From: Tyto alba
Lineage: Eukaryota; Chordata; Aves; Strigiformes; Tytonidae
DNA: 64,000 nucleotides
Direction: 5' to 3'
NCBI RefSeq assembly: GCF_018691265.1
Contig: NW_024881321.1
Span: 13,271,387-13,335,386 of the forward strand
Numbering within the stretch: the stretch's first letter is position 1; each line of letters opens with the position of its first letter. The notes beneath the pieces were generated by a model that was not told where the DNA came from, did no database searches, and saw only the letters and a list, made by a program, of their open reading frames with translations. The translations under genes and the position numbers were made by a program. Positions 38,796 through 49,923 of this stretch are shown piece after piece.

Positions 38796-40588
38796 AAGAT
38801 GAGGAAGGTGAGTAGAGCTTATGAGGTTTTGTCGTCTTCTTTGTTTTGTTGATTGGTTGGTTTTAAAGAATAAAGCAATTTTTGCAAAGAGCAGAAAGGC
38901 ACATGACATCAGCAACAAAATTACCTATGTTAAGTGTAACCACTAGACTTAATTTTAGAAGCATTTTAAACTGATTGGTCAAATGATTATTAAAGTCACT
39001 TTTTACTTTGCAGACATTGCTAGAATTATTACTGTATCTATGGAAGTCACAGAATTGCAAGCTGTTACAAGCAAATGAAGGTAAGACAACAGAGAAGAAA
39101 CTCCTGAGCTGAAATTTGAAGAATTTCAAAACAAAATCCATATGATTACTTTAAGTAATCAAGTTTCTTCAAAGATACATCATACCCACATACACATTTC
39201 CAATTATATCATCTTGAGGGAGGATTATCCACAGAAAATCTCTTATAACATTTTTCTGCATTGCCCCTTATGAAAACTAGTCACACATGTGTCTTGTCTG
39301 CTTATCACACTGATCCTTGAAAAAGAAAGAAAACATCAGTGAGGTAAGTTCTCAGACTGTGAATTCCAAGGATTTTCCATGTTGTTCTCTAGCAAAAGAA
39401 TTGAAGGGTACCAGTATGGAAAACCTTGGTCATACCCCTACTCAAAGCCTAAAAAGCAGAAACAGTCCTTCAGATTTCCACTCTATTAACTAATATCCAG
39501 AGGTCAGGAAAAAGACAGTGCACATTTCTTGTCTCTTCCTTTCTGTTCTCTTTAGTCAAGTAAGTACTACCACCTTCTCTATATGGACACCACCTGACAA
39601 AGGGTATCTGCAAAGTTTGAGGTATAAAGGGATGCAATAAAATCTGAGGGAGTTATAAAAGGCTTTCACAATTCTTAATTTCTGACAGAGGAAAAAGACA
39701 TCTTAACAGTCAGGCACAAGATATCCAAGTGTTTTTATATACTTTTTCTCTAAACACACAAAATCATGATTTCTTCACTACTACACCACACTACTACCAA
39801 TTACTGTAGAAAATATATCAGAGTCTCTTTTCTCTATAAGAATTATTTTCCATTCTCATTTATGTAGCCTACGTAATTTTGTAAAAATGCACGTTTGTGG
39901 AGATGAACCATAATTATGATTCTAATTTGGTTATTATTTTCATTCCTGTCTTACTGAATATTGCTTTCTTCCATGAACTTTACTATTTATGCATAAAGAA
40001 TACTAATTGATTATTAAGTAATCCTTAAATGGTATAGTGATTTCTGAATGGGCAGTTATTTCACTATCTGTAAAATTAACACAAAAATAAACATTTACCA
40101 AAATGATGCAGGTTTCAAAAAAGAATTTGTTCATCATCAGAAGAAAATATTTCAATCAGTGAAACAGTGTAACACATACATAAAATAGAGTTTCATTTGA
40201 TGTCTAAATTCCACAATTAAGAAGACCACAGTTGATCACTTTTCCTAGACATGAGTCACAGTTCCAGTGGGTAAACTGATTTTTTGATGGAATACAGCAA
40301 GGGAATATCACTGAGACACAACAGAGGACATTGTCAGATAAACCAATATAGCTTTCTATCACACCGACTGACACAGGAGTGGAGGGGTAAGTGAAATTCC
40401 CAACAGTCTTCAGATAATATTCCATTTACTGGATGTTTTTATGACTACTTAATGAAGCTTCTATTCCTGCTTGCAGATCCTTGTTATATAAAATGATTTT
40501 TCACAGGTGAAAGTGAGAAAGAAAATATGACTTTATATTCAACTTCCTCATATATGCATCCTCTTAAATATATGCATTAATGAAATTT

Positions 40589-40705
40589 AAAACAAAAAAA
40601 AAAAAAACAAAACAAACTAAACTAAAACAAAAACCAACAAACCAAACCAGAAAAATAAACAAAACAACAAAACAAACCCAAACCAAACCCCAAAACCCAT
40701 CAAAA
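40589..40705 (+). repeat. A/C-rich low-complexity tract, about 115 bases
   Basis: The tract is almost entirely A and C, with units such as AAAC, AAACC and AACAA and only a few T or G bases. It is the longest member of a set of similar tracts in this window. Confidence 0.9.
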
Positions 40706-41582
40706 AACAAGTAAAATGCTAATTCATAATGTGTTTAGAATTACCTCCATTTCAATTTTGTGAGATTGGACTAAAGATAATTGTGCCTTAACATGAAAAA
40801 AACTTTAAATAATGGCTTTAGAACAAAGGAAGTGTTCACTCTCTCACTTGGTACATATTTACATTTAATTTTCATGTTTAAAGGACTTGCATTCCAATCT
40901 CCAAACTGAACTTTAATACAAGCTGTGGGTAAAGAACATCATGTTCATTAAGCATCAACCAGCAATCAAACAAATAAGAACATTTCAAAGTAAGATTCCC
41001 ACCCAGCAGGGTTCCAGTGAAGGAAATAATAAAGTGGAATATGAAAAATAAAACTGTTCTTCAAGAAGAACAGATCTAATTAAAAGGAAGACCTAACAAC
41101 TTCATGGATTAATTGGGAACCAGCTGAGATAATTAGACCTCTGGGAGTAAGATTACACCCATCATAAACTGCTTTTTTCACAACTACAGGTTAAGTGCTT
41201 AAAGCTTTAATTGGGGGCAGCACTAAGAGGAAAGTGGAACTTGCACAGAAGAATTAATATTTGGTGAAGCAATATCCTGAAGTACTTTGGCATCATTAAA
41301 ACCCACATTATTATTATTTTTACCCAAGTGCATGGGATTCTTGGAGCCAAGTTGACAACGGTGGTTACAATTTGTACCAATCAAAAAATGCTCACACTGT
41401 TATACTTTGACCTATAAACCACATGTAGCTACTCTGTACATTAGTAGTTCAAATACAGTTTCACCCTCTGTGATTATAGTTTAAATGAGCTGTTATTTTA
41501 ACGCATACATGCAACATGATAGTTTCTGCAGTCAAACCATGTCTTTCAGGAGAAATCTACCCTGAAAATACTACACTGAATT

Positions 41583-41586
41583 AAAA

Positions 41587-41633
<47 letters not shown>

Positions 41634-41664
41634 ATAGATAGATAAATAAATAAATAATAAATAA
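41583..41664 (+). repeat. (AAAT)n tetranucleotide microsatellite
   Basis: About 20 units of AAAT/TAAA, with two GATA-type variant units near 41635-41644 and a shortened unit near the 3' end. Length polymorphism is likely. Confidence 0.97.
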
Positions 41665-42018
41665 TCTAAAGACCTGGTGAACTGCTGCAAAGAAGAAATA
41701 CTTATCAGAATTACTCCAAGGACTATTTTTAGTTAAACCATTTGAAACAGAAACAATTTAATACCATAATACAAGTGTCATGGAAACTATGGCATCTAGC
41801 TGATGAATTGTGTGTCCATTAGACAACTTGGAAAGCACTGTGGGAAAGCTTTACTAATACAACACAAAAGGTGTTCAAAGTTCCTGCTTTAATCCCACTT
41901 TAGGGGTAGGAAAACACCTGCAGAAGAAAGAAATTACATATTTTCTAAAAGCACCATATGGTCTTTCCTAAATTGTAACATTCAAGATGAAGACAATTTA
42001 TTTTCAATTACAAATTTT

Positions 42019-42031
42019 ATTTGCATGCAAA
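42019..42031. promoter_or_regulatory. Octamer-like palindrome (POU site candidate)
   Basis: ATTTGCAT (42019-42026) is the reverse complement of the canonical octamer ATGCAAAT. It overlaps a 12-bp palindrome TTTGCATGCAAA at 42020-42031. Function is not shown. Confidence 0.3.
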
Positions 42032-44040
42032 ATGACCTATTTCAATACTAACTCACCATTTTTATATTTGAGATTATATACAACAGATGAGAAGGATGAA
42101 TTCTGTAAATGTTTTAAAATAAAATGGAGTATACGTGAGATTGGATTTATTGTAACATAATTTTGGTGTAAAACAAGTTCGGTGGTCCTTAAGAATCAGA
42201 GAGTTATCAGTGTAATTAATCACCCCTAAAAATCTAATCTAGAAAAGTTTGAAGAATGTTCCTAAAATACATATTTCAGTGGGTTGTAAACATGTTATGA
42301 GGTGCTTTCTGAATATGCATGGTATGGCCTGTGGATATTTGTTCAATTTACTAAAATATTTTCAGAAGGTCTCAAGACATTCTTGGATTAAAATAGGAAA
42401 AGAATGTGTCTGAGATTCCTTTCATGTAATTGCTTCACATTCACTTCATCTTGTCCCAGTCTTTGTCAAGTTGTCAAGCTCCAGCTGTCAGGCTCTACCT
42501 ATATAATTAATCTGTAGTTATCCATTTAGGCATGATGAGTTTCTTGAAGACTAAAATCTACCCAACAAGCCTCATATGGTTATCTCAGCTAACAGGTATC
42601 TTAGGGATTTTCAGCCACTGCTTTGTTTGAGACGTTTGGATGTGCCTTGCTTCTTGTCTCTTTTTACCCTACCTTCTATTACTTGCTGCTGTGGCTCAGT
42701 ATCCTCCGTTTTCTGCATTTCAAACTCCATCTAGTGACATGAATCTAGGATGAAGACGGAGCAGGGGTGGAAGAAATTTTTCAGACCAATGGCATCCCAT
42801 ATTCATGTCCTACAGACTGGCAGAATTCATTGTTCCCCCAGATCTCTGATGATTCTTCTGGCCTCTGACCATATTCACACTTTGCTCTTTGGATTAGTAC
42901 ACTTTGCAACTTTTCTTGTTCATTATTTTTTTTCTAGCTCCAAGAAAGTCTCCAGATTCATCTTGTTAGAACTATACCATGAAGTGATACATTAATTGAC
43001 ATAACTACAGATGTCAGTTTTAGTCAGTGAAATTGTGTGATGAATTTGGTGTAACACTATGACTTAGTAAGATAATAATAAACACACCATTATTAAGTGG
43101 CATCTAATATGTAACTTGGTGTGAGAAATAAACATACAATAATAAAGTAATCTATTAGCAATCTTATCAAACACCGTATAATCTTTATCTCTCAAAACAG
43201 AGACAAAACTCTCAAAAAACATTGTTAAACTATTTATAAGTGAATCGCATTCGAAGCCAAGACTGTCAGTTAATTCTAACTATTTCTATATGCCTTCTGG
43301 ATTCAGGCACTAATGAACCAATAGCTATCAGCATGACTTTTGCTGAAATACTGATACATTAATGAGTTTGGATCAGCTGCTCAAACAGTTTGGCTGAAAA
43401 AGATGTCTGCTGAGGAAATATATTGGGGGAGGTGAACATAAATGTTAAGTTTTAGCCCCTTAAATTTAGTTGATTGCAAACACCATGCCTGAAACCTTTT
43501 TTTACATTCAGCTTGATTTGACACTGCACTGAATAAATTAGACTGTATATAAAACCGCCTTGTTTATCTTCCATGAAAAAACACTTGGACAAGCTCTTCT
43601 CTTCGTTATACAATTCATAACCCAAATTACATCCCATGTTACACCAGTGTAAACCACTGGTGAATTTGCCACTATCATATTGAAGTCAGCATTATTCAAA
43701 CATAAAAGTTATTCCCTCAGTTCTGCTATACTTCTATACTATCCTGTCTGAGACTGACACAAACTCCAGTGGGGTCACATATCCCTAGAATTAACATTCT
43801 GGTGTGAAAAGGCAACAGGGATTTACATATGACATTGCTTAAATTAATTCTTTCTGTTGTCTTCACTACAGTACTTCCCTGGAGCACCTTTAGTCATTCA
43901 ATCCACATGGAATGAGAAAGCTTTCTGTCTATTAAAGGAACCAGAATATGAGTCACCAGTCATGTACCTTGACTTTAAGGAAAATCTCCTCAAATAATAG
44001 TAATTATTAGATTATACCTGAATGAATTGCCCTCTGCACC

Positions 44041-44141
44041 TGTGAGAAGGTAAAGATGATACATCTGAAGCTGATGGCTCAGCACTGTGTAGTCCAAACA
44101 ATGTCTTTGAAAACCATGTGTATCATCTTTTCACCTACACA
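44041..44141 (+). other. Imperfect hairpin with pre-miRNA-like geometry
   Basis: The left arm at 44041-44067 (TGTGAGAAGGTAAAGATGAT onward) pairs with the right arm at 44115-44141 (CATGTGTATCATCTTTTCAC onward). There is an uninterrupted core GATGATACA/TGTATCATC and two or three small bulges. The loop is about 47 bases. Arm length and total length fall in the range of vertebrate miRNA precursors, although the loop is long. I do not recognise a known miRNA seed here. AT-rich DNA yields many such folds, so no expression is claimed. Confidence 0.3.
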
Positions 44142-44820
44142 TTACTAAACTGTGCCCTTAGGGGAAAGAAAAAAAAAAAAAAATTTAAAGTGCATTCAAG
44201 CCAGTTTAACTGGACAACCTGAAACTGAAATTCCAAACACGGTGTTTTAAAAATATTTTAGTGATACTTGTCCTACATAGGAAGCAGCTGCATTTATCTA
44301 GTTTAAGTCAGACACCAGCACCTGGGATTTGTTCAGCTGCAGTGTTGTATCATAAATTCCTTGAGGGAATTCACAATTCACTAAATGACGTATTGTTATT
44401 ATCACCAAAAGTGAACCATATTCAACAAAACAGTACTCAGTGGGCAGCAATTCTGCAGTGTATAATTATAGTTGCCATTTCCCATCCCAGGATTAAACGT
44501 GTTTTCACTTTTCAACTTCAACAACAGAAAAACAAACCCACCTTTCTTTGCCCCTCAAAACACCTAAGGAGATTAGTTTTAATATTTAAATAATTCTTTA
44601 TCTTGATTCTTTGAAAAAATTCCACCTATACTATTCTTTCATTGGAACATCTGGATTTTTATTCCTTTTGTAGCATTACTCTGGGTTCTGTGGTTTGGGG
44701 GTTTCTTTTGTTTTGGTTTTTGAATATATGACATTGCTACCAAATATAATTATCAGCTGCATCTACACTATAATTAAGGTCTTGTTTCTCTGTTGATTAC
44801 TGTAAGTGCCTTGCAAAAAG

Positions 44821-44868
44821 CAAAAAAAAAAAAAAAAAAAAAAACAATCAAACAAACAAACAAAACAA
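44821..44868 (+). repeat. Poly(A) run followed by (AAAC)n
   Basis: About 23 A bases followed by CAATCAAACAAACAAAC units. Confidence 0.9.
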
Positions 44869-47151
44869 CCTTCTCATTTTTTAGCAGTATAAAAGACTGT
44901 GATGCTCCGGTTTATGAGTTGCAACATTTTACGCAGTATTGTTGGCATCTTTAGCTAGCTAAAATTCTCCATATTTCTCATCTTAAAACCTAAAGTCATG
45001 TTCCATTTTCAGTTGCACTTGTGTAACTTCAGAAAAATTTTCTCAGTCTACAGACTTTGGAAGTTCTTGCAGATAATGAGAATGGATGAGTCCTATGCTT
45101 CCATTGGAATAAAGGTCAATAGACCTAACTCGTAGCTCAGGAAGTTGAGATGTGGTTTTATATATGAGACTACATTAAATTCTTTATTGGTGTAAAAGGA
45201 TTAAAGGGTCTTGAAGTACACTGAATATCCAGTGATGAATAATATTTTATCACTCACTAGATTATACCTCATGTCATTTAGAAAGCATTGATGAGCATGC
45301 CCATACAACACGGGTGAACACATGACATATATCCCTGAGCAAACATGGACTGAAATACCTTTGGAATAATCAGCAACACAGACACGTTTATACAATGCTG
45401 AGGAAACAGGACCTTGGCATTGCACCAGTAAACTGCGACCTAGTACATTTGCGTGGTGATGTGCTATCTGATGCAGTTTTATTTGCTTGCATTAACATTA
45501 GCTCATATATCCATGTATCATAACTTGTGCCATTATGTTACTTTTATCCTTGTTCAATGTGGAAGTAATTCTCTCTGTTACATTTCTCCTGATATCCAAA
45601 AGTAGGTGTGCATTTCTGTGATAGAGGAGAAAGATGTGTGATAACAATTGTTCTGAGAATACTAAAAATCCACAAGACGAAGATTCTCATTCTGTCTCTT
45701 AAGGTCCCCTCCCCTTCTCTTTCTCTTCCTTTTTCTTTTCCATATGCCCATATGAATTGTGAGAGGATAATTCATTCCTTATCCATGTCTTCTCATTTGG
45801 AATTTTTCGTAATCTACTTGGCTGGGTGGGTTTTTGTTGTTTCTTTTTGTTTTTCTAAAGATGAGATGTTTCTTAAAACCTTTCAAAGGTACAGCTTTGC
45901 ATCCATAAAAATTTTAGCAGTCACAGTAAGATTATGAATATAAATATGAGAGATGGTATCTCTGACTATCAAATATGGTTGCAAATCAAGTAGTCAGATG
46001 CAGTTATTCTACTGACCTAGTTTGTAGGCAAGGAATTGTGCGTCTGTTCCTCCACCTTTCTAAAAACATGCAACTGAAAACTGCCTACCACACCAATGAA
46101 AAACACACATGTGCTCTGAGAATAAATTTAAGTATGTTTGTAGAAGAGTAAGAAGAGTACGTGAAGCTGCTATCTGTTTGGATTCACCTTGCTGTTTAAC
46201 ATATACTTGAAATTACAGTAATTCTGGAATTGCTTCCTGCATTTACCTGCAGATTTGAACTCTGCAACCTTTCTAATTGGTCTTGCTTGTCACACTTAAT
46301 TTGTTCTGATTTTATTTTAAAGAATTATTAAATACAAATGAAAACACTAAAAGCTATTTTGCTCCACTAGCCTTGTGCATTTCACTCTGTATTCAGGCCC
46401 TACATCAACAACTGCTGCAGCAATACTGTTTCTTTCAGGATAAAGACAAAACATGGACTATATCCAATTTTTAATCAGCTGTACAGATGGGTTTATTTCA
46501 CAAATGCACTAGGCTGCACAGATGGAAGTTCCTGAATGCCTGACAAGGTGTTAAAATGGTTACTCAGATTATAAAGGAATAAAAAAAGTAGCACTGGAAA
46601 TTGTAATTAGTAGGGACTCTATCTCTTAAGGGCTTATTAGTTCAGAACTTAGATTTTGTCCTTGGTGTATGGAAAACGGTCTGCAGAGGGGAACACATAT
46701 CAGATTAGTTATGATAACTGTTTTCTATCCCTTACAAATATAAATATCTAACTCAACTGTTATACTTGATACAATACTCACTGTAACCAGCCAAAAGTAT
46801 GGCATAATATTTTTGACTATGCAAAGGCACAACAAACAGAGCAGTAGTTTGTGCTCAATGGCATACTGAGCAGCAGTTAAAAAAAATCTTGCAGGTAACA
46901 CTGGAGAAAAGTGTATAGCTTTATACATGCTTAATGGTATTATGCTTTTGAGCAGTGTTGTGATAAACTCCCAGATTTTATGCCTAAAAAAGTTAACTGA
47001 ATTATCATACTTGACTGCACAGGTTACAGCATTCATCACCTCATGGAATACTATGCCAATTTACTATCATGATGCAAAATCTTCTATACTGTGTTTTGGA
47101 AATAACACAATAATAAAAGAGGCCATGAATAACTGTGATCATTACAGATTC

Positions 47152-47177
47152 CTGCACTCTTGTTTTCAAGAGTGCAG
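47152..47177. repeat. Perfect 11-bp hairpin with TTTT loop
   Basis: CTGCACTCTTG (47152-47162) and CAAGAGTGCAG (47167-47177) are exact reverse complements around TTTT. There is no poly(T) after it that would suggest a Pol III transcript end. Confidence 0.9.
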
Positions 47178-48898
47178 CACTGCAGAGACCATGCTATGTT
47201 TATGCTAAGACCACTAACTCTTTCTCCAACTTTAATGTGTAAAGTTTGGGGTCATTCAGGGAAGAAATAATGTATAATAAGTGCCTCTGCAATCCCTTCG
47301 TATATTCTGAGTTGGGGACAATTGTGTATGTGTGAATGCATTGAGAGGTGCACCATAATTTTATGCAGAGCTTTGTGCTGAATACTTTATTCAAAACATG
47401 CTCTTGTGAAGATCTCTGATCTTTCAATACTATGAATATGAGATGTTTATTGTCTAAAATTCTAGTTTTCATTCCATGCTAAAGACTCAATGCGATGAGC
47501 ATAGTACATAAACATGCATATGTGACACCATATAGAAAGTAGATACCTTTAAATTCAGATAAAATTTAGATTTAGATAGAGGAAAAAATGTTTTAATAGA
47601 TCCCAAAAGATACAATGATCAAGAAAGACAGTAGTACTCATTTTAAAATGTAGTTTAGAACAGAGGGGAAATATATTTAAGAAGTAGACATTAAATTCAA
47701 AAGAATTATGGTGTGACTGACATGGTAGAATAGTCAAAGATGTCACAAAGGCAAAAATATTCCATAAATAGTGTGGGTTTTTTCATAGAAAAAAGCAAGA
47801 AGATATAAAAGGTTGTAGAAGTCAACCTCATTCTGATTCTAAGCAAGGTAATACATGTCTGTAGGGATTTAGATACAAAAAATAAGGCAGACATGAGTAG
47901 GAAGGAAATAAGATAACAAAGGTTCATGAAAAACAAATTCAGCCAGAGTAATACAATTCCTTTTGACAAGATTAATTTCTGTATGACAAAAATAATAGTA
48001 GTTACTGACATCAGTTTCTATTAAAAAAAATAAAAAATAAAAACTTTATTCTGTCTCTCAACAACATTTTACTAGTGAAATTAGACACTAAAATGAAGTC
48101 ATTACAAATTAAATAAATAATTTAAAAGTGTCTAATTATTAATTGTAAAAAATGTAAAGGTAAACATAGGTTCATTATCAAGCAGGTTTATTTCTACTGG
48201 TATCATTCAGGTCTCAGATCTTGGCACTGTGGGGATGAAACAAGAAATTAGGGATGAAGTTTGCAGATAACATAAGGATTAGGGGAAAGTGAATAAAGAA
48301 AACAAGTGACTGATTAGGAGGAATTTTGTATCACATTGGAATCTGGGACCAAGCAAACTATGTATTCTAATATGACTAGATGTAAAAAACATAAATGTGG
48401 GAAGGGAGTGGTGGTGGGCAATGAACAAACAGAAAACCTTGCAGACCATTGTTTACACAGCTGGGGAAGTAATTACATTCAAGAGGATTTGAGGGCTGTT
48501 ATGGCTAATTAGCAAACAAGAAGACTGACATGGTTCTTACATACATAATATTCAAGACTCCTATAGTTATTGCAGATTTTCATATTAAAATATGACCAAT
48601 ACATTAGTTTTTGTTTTGTTTTGTTTTTTTATTTCAGGCAGAGACAACCATTACTATAATATGGTGTTCATCTTTACATATCAGGAGGAAAACTAATAGA
48701 GTAAGTTCAGAGAACTATAGAAGACAGTTTCAAGGCTCAAGAACTACACCTATAAGAATGTCAACAAACCAAGTAATAACCTTTATTTGTATTAAGAATT
48801 TGTTGATGGAAGATGCTTTAGTCTGGCATACATAAGTACAGCAAGACTAAATTACTAAAAACTAAAATTCAACATAGAACAAAAACCTGTGCTGTATT

Positions 48899-48942
48899 TG
48901 GGGTGGGAGGCGGGGGGTGAGTGTTGGTAGCAGGGGAGGGGG
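48899..48942 (+). other. G-quadruplex-prone 5' end of the LTR
   Basis: At least four runs of three or more G (GGGG, GGG, GGGGGG, GGGG, GGGGG) occur within about 45 bases. A second such cluster is at 49588-49653. Confidence 0.6.
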
Positions 48943-49057
48943 CTATAGCAGTGGCCCCTGTGAGAAACTTCTTGAAAGCTCTGCTGGCTCCAAGTCGGAC
49001 CCGCCTCTGGCCAGGGCTGAGACAATTAGCTACAGTGGCTGTGCCTCTGCGATAACG

Positions 49058-49065
49058 TATTTAAG
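49058..49065 (+). promoter_or_regulatory. TATA-like box of the LTR
   Basis: TATTTAAG follows CGATAACG and precedes AAGGG. It corresponds to TTTATAAG at 19321-19328 in the other LTR. Transcription would be expected to start about 25-30 bases downstream if the box were active. Confidence 0.5.
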
Positions 49066-49923
49066 AAGGGAAACCTGAGAGGGGGTTGGGAATTGTGAGG
49101 ACCAGTTAGGAGAAGCACACCTATGTGTAACACAGAGGTCAGTAGAAGGAAAGAGGAGGAAGAGGGGGAGGTGTGCTGGAGCAGATCCTCCTGTATCCCA
49201 CCGTGAGATGGCAGGGCCACCCCCTGCCACCCATGGAGATCTTGCGGTGGAGCAGAGGCCTACCTGAAGCCTGTGGAGGAGTCCATGCTAGAGCAGCCAA
49301 CTGCGCTTAAAGGAAGCCTGGACTCTCAGGGTACAAGTGGCCCCCACTGTTGTAGTTTGTCACTGGGAGGACTGCAAGATGTGGTGGAGGGGTGTCCCAT
49401 ATAGGAACAGCTTGGGAACGACTGCAGTCTGTGGGAGGGACTCACACCAGAGAAGGTTCATGGAGGACTGTCTGCAGTGAGAGGGGAGCACCGTGGAGCA
49501 GGGGAGGGATGTGAGGTGTTCACCCCACCTCCCGAGAAGGAAGGAGCGGCGAGCTGGCTGTGACCCCCATCCCCTGCCCCCTGTGCTGCTGGGGGAGGAG
49601 GGGGAGAGATGGGGAGCAGACCTGAGCCCGGGGAGAAGGGAGGGGTTGGGGGAGGTGTTTCTGGATGTGGTGGCACTTCTCACTGTCTCACTCTGTCTGT
49701 TGAGTGTTGGTTTTGGTAGTGTTTGAATTAACTTGTATTCCTTTTTTTCTTTACCTAATGAGTCTGCCTTTTGCCCCTGACCATGATGGGTGAGTCATTC
49801 CTCCCTCTCCTTATCTCGATTCCACAGCCTTTTGCTTTGTTTTCTCCTTCACAGCTCTCAGTGGGAAGGGGTGAGTGAACGGCTGCATGGTTCTTAGTTG
49901 CCCTTTGGGCTCAAACCAGGACA

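Larger units (their letters stand above)
34351..40588. other. Unique AT-rich non-coding DNA
   Basis: No gene was recognised. It contains a short G run at 34852-34860, an A run at 34960-34976, a run of 21 T at 37512-37532 and an A-rich block at 38744-38795. The stretch 35180-35900 has several overlapping open frames of 60-90 codons on both strands, none of which I recognise. Confidence 0.5.
40706..44040. other. Unique AT-rich non-coding DNA with one microsatellite
   Basis: No gene was recognised. It contains the (AAAT)n array at 41583-41664 and a palindromic octamer-like site at 42019-42031. Confidence 0.55.
44142..48887. other. Unique AT-rich non-coding DNA
   Basis: No gene was recognised. 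It has A runs at 44169-44183 (shared with the flank of the hairpin region) and 44822-44844, a G/T-rich stretch at 44686-44722, and a perfect 11-bp hairpin at 47152-47177. No transposon was identified before the LTR. Confidence 0.5.
48888..49923 (+). mobile_element. Solo LTR of an avian endogenous retrovirus (about 1.0 kb, GC-rich)
   Basis: An abrupt GC-rich island carries the order of landmarks expected of a long avian LTR. These are a G-rich 5' end, GGCTCCAAGTCGGACCCGCC, and a TATA-like TATTTAAG at 49058-49065 followed by GAAGGG. Then comes a central zone of degenerate units ending in 'GGAGCAG' or 'GGAGAAG' (about 49180-49510) and GAAGGAGCGGCGAG. The 3' end holds GAGTCTGCCTTTTGCCCCTG, TCCTTATCTCGA and an end in CA. 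The proposed element starts TG at 48888. The flanks AAACC (48883-48887) and AAACA (49924-49928) match at four of five bases. No gag, pol or env follows. The two halves of the promoter region align with those of the LTR at 19178-19878, so they are related subfamilies in the same orientation. The overlapping 60-110-codon frames on both strands are high-GC artefacts. Confidence 0.85.

Noticed and set aside
39290..39350. Plus-strand GAG/GTAAGT donor
   Set aside because: All frames upstream contain stops close to the donor and there is no good acceptor.
41583..41664. CRISPR-like or centromeric array
   Set aside because: It is a plain tetranucleotide microsatellite with no spacers or longer repeat unit. 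No prokaryotic features occur in the window.
49026..49726. Several overlapping frames of 64-107 codons on both strands
   Set aside because: All are inside the GC-rich LTR and are composition artefacts (proline/serine-rich or arginine/glycine-rich).
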